Position numbers and translations under genes: made by a program. The notes beneath the pieces are model-generated. The model was given only the letters and a program-made list of their open reading frames with translations. It did no database searches and was not told the origin of the DNA. Below are positions 9,907-19,113 of a stretch of DNA of 40,333 bases, piece after piece. This stretch comes from Nostoc sp. UCD121 (lineage in GTDB: Bacteria > Cyanobacteriota > Cyanobacteriia > Cyanobacteriales > Nostocaceae), in the NCBI RefSeq assembly GCF_014222285.1, contig NZ_JACKZS010000049.1, positions 1 to 40,333 of the forward strand, given 5' to 3'. Each line of letters opens with the position of its first letter. The first letter of the stretch is position 1.

Positions 9907-10512
9907 ATGAGCGATGTTATTCCTGACGACACAGCTGGCGACCCTTGCGGTAACTGCGAAGTAGAGCGCAATCAATTAGTTGTACTTCCTTCTGAGCAAG
10001 ACCATCGACAAGGATCATTGAATGCTCGTGTTGTGCTTGTTGAGTATGGGGATTATCAGTGTCTCCAATGTAGTGAACTTTATACCTCAATTCAGGCAAT
10101 TCAACGCCAGCTTGAGGCGACCTTATTCGGGAGAGATTCTCTATGCTTTGTATTCCGACATTTCCCTCAACCTCAAATCCATCCTCAAGCTCAAAAGGCA
10201 GCAGCAGCGACAGAAGCAGCAGCAACACAAGGGCAGTTTTGGCAGATGCACGAGATGCTATTGAAGCATCAGCAAGAGCTAGAAGATGGGTATTTAGCAG
10301 AATACGCTGATAATTTAGGGCTTGATGTAACTCAGTTTATTCGAGACATTGCCCAAAAAGTGTATGTCGATCGCATCAATCAAGACATTGCCAGTGGAAT
10401 GGATAGTGGGGTAGATTCCACTCCAGCTTTATTTATCAATGGTGTGCGTTATGGAGATGCTTTAGAGCTTGAGCCACTACTTGTTGCGATCGTTGGATAT
10501 TCTCATGGCTAG
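9907..10512 (+). CDS. DsbA-like thioredoxin-fold protein (module 1)
   Basis: A 201-residue DsbA-family thioredoxin-fold protein without a signal peptide, so presumably cytoplasmic. The active site is C52-L-Q-C55 in the GDYQC context, the RHFPQPQIHPQAQKAA helix is typical of the family, and the cis-proline loop reads STPALFING near the C-terminus. An extra CxxC (C14-G-N-C17) lies in the N-terminal extension. Related domains occur as stand-alone proteins and fused to the C-terminus of some NhaA antiporters. The gene lies between response regulator 1 (265 bases upstream) and kinase 2 (60 bases downstream). A related protein follows the second regulator. A thiol-redox role linked to the signalling modules is inference from this arrangement. 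Confidence 0.85.
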   Translation: MSDVIPDDTAGDPCGNCEVERNQLVVLPSEQDHRQGSLNARVVLVEYGDYQCLQCSELYTSIQAIQRQLEATLFGRDSLCFVFRHFPQPQIHPQAQKAAAATEAAATQGQFWQMHEMLLKHQQELEDGYLAEYADNLGLDVTQFIRDIAQKVYVDRINQDIASGMDSGVDSTPALFINGVRYGDALELEPLLVAIVGYSHG

Positions 10513-10572
10513 TATTTTCTGTCAATAAATGGACTAACGTGCGCGAACTGCCGTAAATGAGGAATCTGATTG

Positions 10573-13350
10573 ATGAGCAGTCTTCTCAAGCAAGTTGTAG
10601 CTCAAGTTTCCAGAACGGTGCCATTGCAGACGGTTTTGATTGTGCCGTTTGTACTGCAAACTTTGGTGACAGTCGGCTTAGTGGGGTATTTTTCCTTCAA
10701 AAATAGACAGGAAGCCATCAGCGATCTCGCCAGTCAACTGCGGCGCGAACTGACGAACCGGATCGAAGGCAAACTACAAACCTATACCGAGATACCCCAT
10801 AACATCAATCGGCTCAATGCCAGCACCTTCGCTCAGGGAAAAATTGACCCTAGCGCAGTCAAAGGTGAGTTTCCACTCTGGCAGCAAATTCAGATTTATC
10901 CAATGGTGAGTGATATCTACTGTGGTGATCGCAAAGGTTCTCTTCTAGGGGTGCGACGTAGCCCTGCCGATCGCTCAATTGAACTGCGGTCAAGTAATGT
11001 TGCTACAGATCGTAAACTCTACGGCTACAGCCTCGATCGCAATGGTCAGCGAGACCAGTTAATCAGTCAAGGCAACAAAGCCTTCGATGCGCGGGTTCGT
11101 CCCTGGTATAAAGCAGCAGTGACGGTAGGTGAACCAAGCTGGAGTGGAATCTATGCCGACTTTGCTAGCCAGTTGCCAACGATCACCGCCAGTACGCCTG
11201 TCTATAGCACTGCTGATCGATCGCTGTTGGGAGTCTGTGCCACCGATGTATTTCTGCCTAATGAGATGAGCCGTTTTTTGGCTAGCCTGCAAATTGGCAA
11301 GGCAGGCATCGCCTTTATTCTAGAGCGATCGGGACAACTGGTTGCCACCTCCACCGGAGAAGCGATCATAAGTAGTGGGGCGGTAGCAAATCGATTGTCC
11401 GCAGTTGAGAGCCGTAACCCTACCGTGCGAGCAACTGCTGCCTATTTGCGCGAGCATTTCAGCGATTTGTGGCAGATCCAGACTGCGGAACAGCTTGATT
11501 TTAAGTTCGATGGCAGACGGCAGTTGATTCAGGTGATGCCATTCAAAGATACTCGTGGGCTAGACTGGCTGATTGTCACGGTGTTGCCTGAATCCGATTT
11601 CATGGCAAAGATTAATCAAAGCATCTACACGACGATTATGCTTTGTATCGCGGCTTTGCTGCTTGGCATTGCGATCTGCATTTTGATTGCCCGATGGATC
11701 GCTAAACCGATTGTCAGCGTCAGTCAATCGGCAAAAGCGCTAGCAGACGGTGCATGGAATCAGACGGTAGAAATTGAGCGATCGGGCGATTTGGGCGAAC
11801 TGGCTCGATCGTTCAACCAGATGGCACAGCAGCTTCAAATCGCATTTGCCAAAATGCAGTCTTTAAACCAGACCCTCGCCCAAAGTGAAACCCGCCTCCA
11901 GAAAATTTTAGAGTCGGTTCCGGTAGGAATTGTGGTTATGGACGCAACAGGTCGCCCTTATTACGCGAATCAGAAGGCAATCCAACTCTTGGGCAAGGGC
12001 GTGCTGCCGTCTGTCACCCCAGAGCAAATTGCCGAGGTCTATCAACTCTATGTGGCAGGAACCGATCGCCCTTACCCAACCGAACAACTGATGATTAGGC
12101 GAGCGCTAAACGGCGAACAGGGCAGTGTGGATGATATCGAAATTCACCAGGGGAATCGCATCATTCCGATCGAAAGTTGGGGAACTCCAATTTTTGATGA
12201 GTCTGGCAACATTTTGTATGCGATCGCAGCCTTTCAAGACATCACCGAACGTAAACAAGCAGAGAAGCTTTTAGCAGAATACAATCGCACCCTAGAGCAA
12301 CAAGTTGCAGAACGAACGACAGCATTGCAGGCAAACGAAGCAGAGCTACGCGGTGTCTACGAGGAACTTCGCTTACAGGAGCAGGAATTACGACTGATTG
12401 CCGACGCTCTACCCGTTCTGATTAGCTACGTCGATGCCAATCGCTGCTTTCAATTTATCAACCGTACCTATGAGATTTGGTTCAACCGTAGCCGTGATGA
12501 AATTTTGGGCAACCCTGTTCGTCAACTGCTCGGTGAGGTGGTTTATGAACGGGTTGAGCCGTATATTAATCAGGTGTTTGCAGGGCAAACTGTCCCTCTA
12601 GAAGCAGAAATCCCTTTTCCTGATAATAAGCGGTGCATCAGCGCGACCTTTATTCCTGATTTCGATGACAATGCTCAGGTAAAAGGTTTCTACAGTCTCA
12701 TGACAGACATTAGCGATCGTAAACGAGCTGAACACACTTCTATCTTAGAAGAGCGTAACCGGATGGCGCGAGAAATTCATGATACGCTAGCTCAATCTTT
12801 CACAGGTATTCTGCTTCAAGTTGGAGCAGTAACACAAGTGCTGGTGGATGACCCGGAAGCAACCCAAGTACATCTGGAAATGATTGAGGAACTAGCACGC
12901 GCTGGGCTGGCAGGGGCACGGCGATCCGTATCAGCACTCCGTCCTCGGCTACTAGAAGAAGGTAATTTAGAGAGTGCCTTGCATCGGATTGTGGCTCAAA
13001 TGCGAGCAACGACCGACACGGCTCTGATTTGCGAAACTCAGGGTATAGCCTATTTCTTATCAACCGAAGTGGAGAATAACTTACTCAGAATTGGGCAGGA
13101 AGCATTAACCAATGCGATTAAATACGCTTATGCTGGCGAAATTCGGGTTGAGTTACTGTACAACGAAATACAGTGTATCTTACGGGTTAAAGACGATGGC
13201 AGGGGCTTTGGAGTAGGTAGCACTCCTTTGAGCGGTGGGTTTGGCTTATTAGGAATGAGCGAACGGGCAGAGTATATTGGCGCACAACTATTGATTCAAA
13301 GCCAACCGGGACAGGGAACAGAAATTATTGTCACCATCAATCGAGTGTGA
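10573..13350 (+). CDS. Membrane-bound dCACHE-HAMP-PAS-PAS histidine kinase
   Basis: A 925-residue sensor kinase. A transmembrane segment near residues 15-40 and a second near 351-376 flank an extracytoplasmic dCACHE-like sensor with the motifs DARVRPWYKAA and SWSGIYAD. A HAMP domain follows (about 377-420), then PAS (444-560), a coiled linker, PAS (602-714), HisKA_3 with His736 in EIHDTLAQ, and a HATPase_c domain with GQEALTNAIKYA. The two PAS domains and the catalytic core closely resemble those of the hybrid kinase at 2102, pointing to a shared origin. I chose ATG 10573; a TTG codon directly before it is in frame but less likely. The partner regulator starts 8 bases downstream. The sensed ligand is unknown; CACHE domains usually bind small molecules. 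Confidence 0.93.
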   Translation: MSSLLKQVVAQVSRTVPLQTVLIVPFVLQTLVTVGLVGYFSFKNRQEAISDLASQLRRELTNRIEGKLQTYTEIPHNINRLNASTFAQGKIDPSAVKGEFPLWQQIQIYPMVSDIYCGDRKGSLLGVRRSPADRSIELRSSNVATDRKLYGYSLDRNGQRDQLISQGNKAFDARVRPWYKAAVTVGEPSWSGIYADFASQLPTITASTPVYSTADRSLLGVCATDVFLPNEMSRFLASLQIGKAGIAFILERSGQLVATSTGEAIISSGAVANRLSAVESRNPTVRATAAYLREHFSDLWQIQTAEQLDFKFDGRRQLIQVMPFKDTRGLDWLIVTVLPESDFMAKINQSIYTTIMLCIAALLLGIAICILIARWIAKPIVSVSQSAKALADGAWNQTVEIERSGDLGELARSFNQMAQQLQIAFAKMQSLNQTLAQSETRLQKILESVPVGIVVMDATGRPYYANQKAIQLLGKGVLPSVTPEQIAEVYQLYVAGTDRPYPTEQLMIRRALNGEQGSVDDIEIHQGNRIIPIESWGTPIFDESGNILYAIAAFQDITERKQAEKLLAEYNRTLEQQVAERTTALQANEAELRGVYEELRLQEQELRLIADALPVLISYVDANRCFQFINRTYEIWFNRSRDEILGNPVRQLLGEVVYERVEPYINQVFAGQTVPLEAEIPFPDNKRCISATFIPDFDDNAQVKGFYSLMTDISDRKRAEHTSILEERNRMAREIHDTLAQSFTGILLQVGAVTQVLVDDPEATQVHLEMIEELARAGLAGARRSVSALRPRLLEEGNLESALHRIVAQMRATTDTALICETQGIAYFLSTEVENNLLRIGQEALTNAIKYAYAGEIRVELLYNEIQCILRVKDDGRGFGVGSTPLSGGFGLLGMSERAEYIGAQLLIQSQPGQGTEIIVTINRV

Positions 13351-13358
13351 GAATTACA

Positions 13359-13988
13359 ATGAGCCAATCCACTACGATTCGAGTGCTGATTGTTGACGAC
13401 CATGCCATAGTCAGAAAGGGTCTAGCAACCATCATTAACCGCGATCCAGAAATGACCGTGATTGCTCAAGCTGAAGATGGGCAACAGGCGATCACCGCGT
13501 TTCGTGAATACCAACCTGATGTCACACTAATGGATTTACGAATGCCCAAAATGGGAGGTGTTGAAGCCATTATGGCGATTTGTGCTGAATTTAAGCAGGC
13601 TCGGATCGCGCTACTCACAACCTACGATGGTGATGAAGATATCTATCGCGGTTTACAGGCGGGCGCTCAAGGCTATCTGCTTAAGGATTCTAAACTTGGT
13701 GAGCTTTTGAATGCGATTCGCGCCATTCATAATGGTCAGAAATACATTCCGCCAGAAGTGGGCGCAAAATTATTGCAGCGAATGAGCAATCCAGAACTGA
13801 GTGAACGAGAGTTGGAAGTGCTGCGTTTGATGGCACAAGGAATGGGTAATCAAGAAATTGCGACTGCTTTGATTATTGGTGAAAGTACCGTCAAATCTCA
13901 TGTAAATCGGATTTTAAGCAAACTGGGCGTGAGCGATCGCACACAAGCCGTGATTACTGCTGTTAAGCGTGGGATTGTCAGTTTATAA
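13359..13988 (+). CDS. NarL/FixJ-type response regulator (module 2)
   Basis: A 209-residue receiver-HTH protein, the paralogue of the regulator at 9012. It shows the acidic pair Asp13-Asp14 (IVDDHA), phospho-acceptor Asp59 in LMDLRMP, the conserved lysine in YLLKDSK and a LuxR-type helix-turn-helix (LSERELEVLRL ... ESTVKSHVNRIL). I start it at ATG 13359, which aligns with the first regulator; a GTG at 13347 that overlaps the kinase stop would add four residues. It lies 8 bases after kinase 2 and surely forms a transcriptional unit with it. The HTH recognition helices of the two regulators differ little, so they may share or compete for target sites; that is inference. Confidence 0.95.
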   Translation: MSQSTTIRVLIVDDHAIVRKGLATIINRDPEMTVIAQAEDGQQAITAFREYQPDVTLMDLRMPKMGGVEAIMAICAEFKQARIALLTTYDGDEDIYRGLQAGAQGYLLKDSKLGELLNAIRAIHNGQKYIPPEVGAKLLQRMSNPELSERELEVLRLMAQGMGNQEIATALIIGESTVKSHVNRILSKLGVSDRTQAVITAVKRGIVSL

Positions 13989-13994
13989 GCTGTG

Positions 13995-14024
13995 CTAAAG
14001 TTGGTATCCAAATTCCAACTTTAG
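13995..14024 (+). terminator. Hairpin after response regulator 2
   Basis: CTAAAGTTGG at 13995-14004 and CCAACTTTAG at 14015-14024 form a perfect 10-base stem with a 10-base loop, seven bases after the regulator stop. The trailing TTGTAG is not a clean T-run, so this is a candidate terminator or RNA-stabilising stem. Confidence 0.5.
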
Positions 14025-14195
14025 TTGTAGACAACTTTCCACTGCGAGACGGATGGGTTCATCCATCACTCGATTGTACAAAAATGTCAACCCAGAGTGG
14101 ACTACAAAAGAGGACCAATTGTTTATATTAAATCCATAGCAACGTTAGCGCAGTTGGGTTGTAAGGCAAAAGTATTGCTTAATACAAACCGAAAC

Positions 14196-14753
14196 ATGAC
14201 TTACAACCGTGATAATTATTCTTTATTCGTTCTGCCTTCAACCCAAGATCATATTCAAGGTGTACTGAATGCTGCTGTAGTATTCGTCATGTATGGAGAT
14301 TATGAATGTTTTCAAAGTGCCAACGTCTATCGATTAGTTAAAGTTGCTCAACAGCAATTGAAGGTTTCGTTTGGAGAAAACAATTTAGGTTTTATTTTCC
14401 GTCACTTTCCTCAGGTACAGATTCATCCACATGCTCAACGGGCAGCGGAAGCCGCAGAAACAGCAGCGGCTCAAGGGCAGTTTTGGCAAATGCATGAGAT
14501 GCTGTTTATCCATCAACAAGAGTTGGGAAATGGCTATCTAGTAGAGTATGCCAATCGTTTAGGACTTGATATTTCTCAATTTTTGCAGGATTTATCCAAG
14601 GGAGCGTATGTCAATCTTATCAATGCGGATATTGAAGGTGGACTGCGAAGTGGAGTGGAGGCTGCACCCGCTTTGTTTATTAATGGAATTCGCTATCTCG
14701 ATCGCTGGACTGTTGAGCAGATAATGGCAGCCATTGTTGCTGCAAATGATTAA
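14196..14753 (+). CDS. DsbA-like thioredoxin-fold protein lacking the second active-site cysteine (module 2)
   Basis: A 185-residue paralogue of the DsbA-like protein at 9907. Shared features are VLPSTQDHIQG, GDYEC, RHFPQVQIHPHAQRAAE, GQFWQMHEML and the cis-proline loop APALFING. The active site reads C38-F-Q-S41 instead of CxxC, and the extra N-terminal CxxC of the first copy is absent, so it cannot form the usual active-site disulfide. CxxS thioredoxin-fold proteins can still act through mixed disulfides or glutathione. I chose ATG 14196 because similarity to the first copy begins just after it; a GTG at 14097 would give a 218-residue form with an unrelated leader. It is the last gene of the second signalling module. 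Confidence 0.82.
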   Translation: MTYNRDNYSLFVLPSTQDHIQGVLNAAVVFVMYGDYECFQSANVYRLVKVAQQQLKVSFGENNLGFIFRHFPQVQIHPHAQRAAEAAETAAAQGQFWQMHEMLFIHQQELGNGYLVEYANRLGLDISQFLQDLSKGAYVNLINADIEGGLRSGVEAAPALFINGIRYLDRWTVEQIMAAIVAAND

Positions 14754-14867
14754 GGTTTTTGATGCTTATCCCAACAAGTATTTCATCGGGGAGTATTTCA
14801 CAATTTCTATACGGACGACAAGAATCAAAGATTTGAGCAATTTAGCAAGAATACAGAGGCGATCGCC

Positions 14868-15680
14868 ATGATGGTTTTTACATGGAAAAAAGTTCAAAAA
14901 TTGTTGCTGTGGTTATTTGCATTAAGTGTTGTCGTTGGAATATCAATACATCCAACACCAGCCACCTCCAAGGAATTACCTCAAGCGTCCAACTCTAAAC
15001 CTGCGATCATTCTCGTTCATGGGGCTTATGCTGACGGTACATCATGGCAACACGTTATTCCATTGTTAGAGCAGGATGGCTACAGAGTGACTGCTGTGCA
15101 GATTCCGCTCACTTCTCTTGCTGATGATGTGGCAACGACGAAGCGGGTAATTGAGAGTCAGAAGGGTTCTGTTGTAGTAGTTGGACATTCCTATGGTGGA
15201 AATGTAATCACGGGTGCGGCGGCTGGCAATCCACAGGTGAAAGCTCTAGTTTATGTTAATGCTTTCGCACCAGATGCCGGTGAAAAGACGAGTGATTTGA
15301 ATAAAAGGTACGCAGCACCTCCGATTAGTACGGCAATTATATCTGATGCTGCAAACTTCCTCTATGTCGATCGCGGAAAGTTTCACGAATTTTTTGCCCA
15401 GGACGTATCGAAGGCTGAGGCGAGAGTGATGGCAGCAACCCAAAAGCCGATCGCCAGCGCAGCCTTTGAGCAATCAGTGAATGAAATCGCCTGGAAAACG
15501 ATTCCTTCTTGGTTTATCGTGACTCAAAGCGATCGCGCCATCAACCCTGAACTTCAACGATTTATGGCTAAACGGATTAATGCTAAGACAACCGAAGTTA
15601 ACTCCAGTCATGTTCCTTTTATCTCTCATCCAAAAGAAGTTACCAAAGTGATTGAAGCAGCTAGCACTGCTGTGAAGTAA
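14868..15680 (+). CDS. Exported alpha/beta hydrolase
   Basis: A 270-residue alpha/beta hydrolase with an N-terminal hydrophobic segment (residues about 10-27) ending near PATSKE, consistent with a secreted or periplasmic protein. The mature part begins AIILVHGAYADGTSW (oxyanion strand and HG motif), followed by the nucleophile elbow VGHSYGGNVI and a late histidine in NSSHVPFISHP. It resembles the small family of HGA(Y/W)ADG esterase-like hydrolases. The start ATG at 14868 has AGAGG about ten bases upstream; a second ATG follows immediately. It opens the plus-strand block of redox and hydrolase genes. The substrate is not recognisable. Confidence 0.88.
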   Translation: MMVFTWKKVQKLLLWLFALSVVVGISIHPTPATSKELPQASNSKPAIILVHGAYADGTSWQHVIPLLEQDGYRVTAVQIPLTSLADDVATTKRVIESQKGSVVVVGHSYGGNVITGAAAGNPQVKALVYVNAFAPDAGEKTSDLNKRYAAPPISTAIISDAANFLYVDRGKFHEFFAQDVSKAEARVMAATQKPIASAAFEQSVNEIAWKTIPSWFIVTQSDRAINPELQRFMAKRINAKTTEVNSSHVPFISHPKEVTKVIEAASTAVK

Positions 15681-15735
15681 TCGCAATTTTAAGAGAAGCA
15701 GTTTCTCAGTACATACAAATAGAACAGACCTAATT

Positions 15736-16344
15736 ATGACTCTAGGAGATGCGATCGTGCCGACTCAAAATACAAGTATCACTGAAGTCGATGGCAGTCA
15801 ACCCTTACTGCATCAACATGGATATGAAATTCAACAGTATGGTACTCTTCGTGATTTGCCAATTGTTCTCAACCCCAATGCCCGCAGCGAAAGCTGTGTT
15901 TTAGTCAATCAAATTTTGGCAGATACGAATATTCTCTATCACCTTTACAAGAAACATCACTGGTTGATGCGTGGACATACGTTTTATCAACTACATCTGT
16001 TGCTCGACAAACACGCCAGCGAACAAATTGAGTTAATTGATGCACTGGGTGAACGAGTACAAACACTCGGAGGCGTGGCGATCGCTGACCCGCGTCATGT
16101 GGCAGAAGTCACTAAGATTAAGCGTCCGCCCAATGGCGTTGAGGAAGTACCTGTGATGTTGTCGCGGTTACTAGAAGCCCACGAGTTAATCATTGAGGAA
16201 TTGAGAGTAGCGATCGATAAAACAGCAGCAAATCAAGATAGTGGCACTAATGATTTGTTAGTGAGCCAAGTCCTGCGAACCAATGAGACGCAAGTTTGGT
16301 TTCTGGCAGAACATTTGGTGGATACACCATTGGTACGCAGTTAA
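15736..16344 (+). CDS. dps: Dps family ferritin-like protein (DNA protection during starvation)
   Basis: A 202-residue Dps/ferritin-like protein, expected to form a dodecamer that oxidises and stores iron with peroxide and can protect DNA. The core shows KKHHWLMRGHTFYQLH and LLDKHASEQIELIDALGER, supplying the His and Asp/Glu ligands of the inter-subunit ferroxidase centre, and the LGG turn seen in Dps proteins. The N-terminal tail of about 40 residues is longer than in the core fold. The annotated ATG at 15736 has a poor ribosome site. An in-frame GTG at 15757 has AGGAG at 15744-15748 eight bases before it and may be the true start. Its placement among redox enzymes fits an oxidative-stress role. 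Confidence 0.88.
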   Translation: MTLGDAIVPTQNTSITEVDGSQPLLHQHGYEIQQYGTLRDLPIVLNPNARSESCVLVNQILADTNILYHLYKKHHWLMRGHTFYQLHLLLDKHASEQIELIDALGERVQTLGGVAIADPRHVAEVTKIKRPPNGVEEVPVMLSRLLEAHELIIEELRVAIDKTAANQDSGTNDLLVSQVLRTNETQVWFLAEHLVDTPLVRS

Positions 16345-16420
16345 ATTCAGCGATCGCTCTTTAAATCAGTTCATTCTTGACTCCATTTATCCATTGTAGA
16401 TAACAGAGGAAAAGAACTTC

Positions 16421-17998
16421 ATGACTAATTATGACTACATTGTAATTGGTGCAGGTTCGGCAGGATGCGTTATCGCCAACCGTCTTACAGAAGACAGCGA
16501 CGCAACTGTGTTACTACTTGAAGCGGGTAATCCCGATACGAAACCAGAAATTCACATCCCAGCGCAATGTCTCAGTCTACTAGGTTCTGAGGTGGACTGG
16601 GCATATTTCTCCCAATCAGAACCCTACCTGAATAACCGCAAAATCTTTTGTCCCCGTGGCAAAGTCCTGGGCGGCAGCAGTTCGATTAATATCATGATTT
16701 ATCTGCGGGGTAATTCTCACGATTATGACCACTGGCAGTCATTGGGCAATCCAGGTTGGTCGTACCTTGATGTTTTGCCCTACTTCAAGAAATCAGAACA
16801 CTTCTCACGAGGCGCGTCTGAATTTCACGGGGTCGATGGAGAGTTGAGCGTCACCGATCTGATTGTGCCTGCTGTGGTATCCCAACGTTTTGTAGACGCA
16901 GCAGTGGAACTAGGATATGACCACAATCCCGATCCCAATGGAATGCAGCAGTCAGGAGCAGGACTCTATCAGTTGACGATCAAGGATGGTAAGCGCCACA
17001 GCACCGCCGCTGCCTTCCTGTTACCCATTTTCCAGCGTCCCAATTTGACTGTAACCACAGGAGCGTTGGTAACTCGCTTGTTGTTTGAGGGTACCCGCAC
17101 TATTGGGGTAGAATACCTGCACGAGGACATGTTGCACCAGGTTAGGGTAAACTCCGAAGTGATTTTAAGCGCTGGCACGTTCGATTCGCCGAAGCTGCTG
17201 ATGCTTTCCGGTATTGGTGATGCAGAACACCTGCAAGCGATGGGAATTCCGGTAGTGGCTGATTTGCCGGGTGTCGGTCAAAACCTCCAAGACCACCCTG
17301 TCGTGTCCGTGGCACACGAGGCAACTCAGGATTTACACACGGCAAGCAGCAGTAGTGTCGCTGAAGCTGGCTTGTTTTTGCATACTCTGGGTAATCTGGA
17401 TGCCGCGCCAGATTTACAGTTTCTCTTCGGCCCGGTTGTGTTGGCACCGCCTGGTTATGCCCACTCTGGTTTAGGATTTACAAGTTTCGTCTGTTTAACT
17501 CATCCTCAAAACATTGGTAGTGTCAGTTTGCGTTCCCCTGACCCCAAAGACACACCGATGATTCAAATGAACTTTCTCCAAAGTGAAACTGATGTGCAAA
17601 AGTTAGTTGTCGGGATTAAATTACTCCGTAACTTGTTCGGTGCAAGTGCTTTGGATGAGTTTCGCGGTAAGGAAATCGCTCCGGGTGCTGACAAGCAGAG
17701 TGATGCAGCACTAGAAGCTTACATTCGGGACACTTGCAGCACTGTGTGGCATCCGGTTGGCACTTGCAAAATGGGCATTGACCCAATGGCAGTAGTCGAT
17801 CCTGAGTTGCGGGTACATGGGGTTGAGGGATTGCGAGTTGTTGATGCCTCCATCATGCCAACAATCACCACGGGAAATACGAACGCACCCACCATCATGA
17901 TTGGTGAGAAGGCAGCAGATTTAATTAAAGCAGGTCGCACAGCACGAACGGTTTTCAGCAAATCTAACTTCCAAAATCCGGCGTATTCATCTATTTAG
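16421..17998 (+). CDS. GMC-family FAD oxidoreductase (choline dehydrogenase-like)
   Basis: A 525-residue flavoprotein of the glucose-methanol-choline oxidoreductase family. The N-terminal ADP-binding motif is IVIGAGSAGCVIANRL followed by VLLLEAG. GMC signature segments are GKVLGGSSSIN and SAGTFDSPKLLMLSGIG. The catalytic region holds WHPVGTCKMG and a late NTNAPTIMIGEKAADLI segment. Such enzymes oxidise primary alcohols or sugars to aldehydes or lactones. AGAGGA precedes the ATG. The length is standard. There is no signal peptide. Substrate is undetermined; lack of an adjacent betaine-aldehyde dehydrogenase argues against a dedicated choline-betaine role. Confidence 0.92.
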   Translation: MTNYDYIVIGAGSAGCVIANRLTEDSDATVLLLEAGNPDTKPEIHIPAQCLSLLGSEVDWAYFSQSEPYLNNRKIFCPRGKVLGGSSSINIMIYLRGNSHDYDHWQSLGNPGWSYLDVLPYFKKSEHFSRGASEFHGVDGELSVTDLIVPAVVSQRFVDAAVELGYDHNPDPNGMQQSGAGLYQLTIKDGKRHSTAAAFLLPIFQRPNLTVTTGALVTRLLFEGTRTIGVEYLHEDMLHQVRVNSEVILSAGTFDSPKLLMLSGIGDAEHLQAMGIPVVADLPGVGQNLQDHPVVSVAHEATQDLHTASSSSVAEAGLFLHTLGNLDAAPDLQFLFGPVVLAPPGYAHSGLGFTSFVCLTHPQNIGSVSLRSPDPKDTPMIQMNFLQSETDVQKLVVGIKLLRNLFGASALDEFRGKEIAPGADKQSDAALEAYIRDTCSTVWHPVGTCKMGIDPMAVVDPELRVHGVEGLRVVDASIMPTITTGNTNAPTIMIGEKAADLIKAGRTARTVFSKSNFQNPAYSSI

Positions 17999-18006
17999 AA
18001 ACGGGC

Positions 18007-18034
18007 GATAATCTTTGATCAATCTCAGATTATC
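18007..18034 (+). terminator. Hairpin after the GMC oxidoreductase gene
   Basis: GATAATCT at 18007-18014 and AGATTATC at 18027-18034 make a perfect 8-base stem with a 12-base loop, nine bases after the stop codon. The following ATACCTG lacks a T-run, so it is a weak terminator candidate. Confidence 0.4.
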
Positions 18035-18103
18035 ATACCTGTTGAGTGTTTATCGGTCGATGTTAGGCAAACAGAACACTCGACCTCTGTAAAGGAATAC
18101 ACA

Positions 18104-19015
18104 ATGGCACTGATTACAACACCATTCGGACGACATTCCACCGCCGCCGAGGTTGTAGAAGGAATTGATCTTTCCGGCAAGCAGGCGATCGTTACGGGAG
18201 CCGCATCGGGCATCGGCGTAGAAACGGCGCGGGCACTGGCTCAAACTGGAGCGATCGTCACACTAGCTGTGCGTAATACCGATGCTGGAGCGCAAGTCGC
18301 GGCTGACATTATGGCTACTACTGGGAACCGGAATATTCATGTTGCTCCGCTTGATTTAAGCGATCGCAACTCAATTGCCAAGTTCATTGCTGCCTGGCGT
18401 GAGCCGCTGCACATCCTCGTTAATAATGCAGGGGTAATGGCATTGCCCGAACAGCGCACACCCGAAGACTGGGAGATGCAATTTGCTACTAACTATCTCG
18501 GACACTTTGCCCTAGCGCTCGGACTACACGACGCTCTCGCAGCAGAGGGTGCCGCCCGTATCGTGTTGGTTAGTTCTAGCGGGCACCTGATGTCGCCCAT
18601 TGTGTTCGATGATATTCACTTCATGTTCCGTCCTTATGATCCGTGGTTGGCGTATGGACAGTCCAAGACCGCAAGTATCCTCTTTGCTGTGGGTGCTACT
18701 GCGCGCTGGTTCAAGGATGGCATTACCGCTAATGCCCTGATGCCCGGGGCGATCGCAACCAACCTCCAGCGTCATACGGGCGGTCTTAGAACCCCACCTG
18801 AGCGGCAGAAGACAATAGCGCAGGGTGCGGCAACTTCCGTTCTGTTGGCAACCTCTTTGCTACTAAAGGGCGTTGGCGGACGCTATTTCGAGGACTGCAA
18901 TGAAGCCACTCTCGTCACCAAGGGAAACGGCTATATGAGCGGAGTTGCCCCCTACGCCCTGAACCCAGACAATGCCGATCGGCTCTGGAATGAATCGTTG
19001 CGCCTGCTCGCTTGA
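18104..19015 (+). CDS. Short-chain dehydrogenase/reductase (extended, retinol-dehydrogenase-like)
   Basis: A 303-residue SDR. The cofactor motif is VTGAASGIG, the structural NNAG motif is present (LVNNAGVMALP), the catalytic serine lies in VLVSSSGH and the YxxxK pair in YGQSK. The layout, with a C-terminal segment after AIATNLQRH, is like the WW-domain oxidoreductase/retinol dehydrogenase group, which reduce aldehydes or ketones with NADP(H). The ATG is preceded by AAAGGA. Its leader contains a separated dyad (GAGTGTT at 18044-18050, AACACTC at 18075-18081) that may fold in RNA. It is one of three SDR genes in this block. Substrate unknown. Confidence 0.9.
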   Translation: MALITTPFGRHSTAAEVVEGIDLSGKQAIVTGAASGIGVETARALAQTGAIVTLAVRNTDAGAQVAADIMATTGNRNIHVAPLDLSDRNSIAKFIAAWREPLHILVNNAGVMALPEQRTPEDWEMQFATNYLGHFALALGLHDALAAEGAARIVLVSSSGHLMSPIVFDDIHFMFRPYDPWLAYGQSKTASILFAVGATARWFKDGITANALMPGAIATNLQRHTGGLRTPPERQKTIAQGAATSVLLATSLLLKGVGGRYFEDCNEATLVTKGNGYMSGVAPYALNPDNADRLWNESLRLLA

Positions 19016-19113
19016 CCTGGCAGTAACAGTGAGCTTCACGCTGTTGATAAACGAATTGCCGGTCGTAAGCCTGCCAGCCTTTCGTCCATCACTTAAAAGG
19101 AAAACTCAAAACT

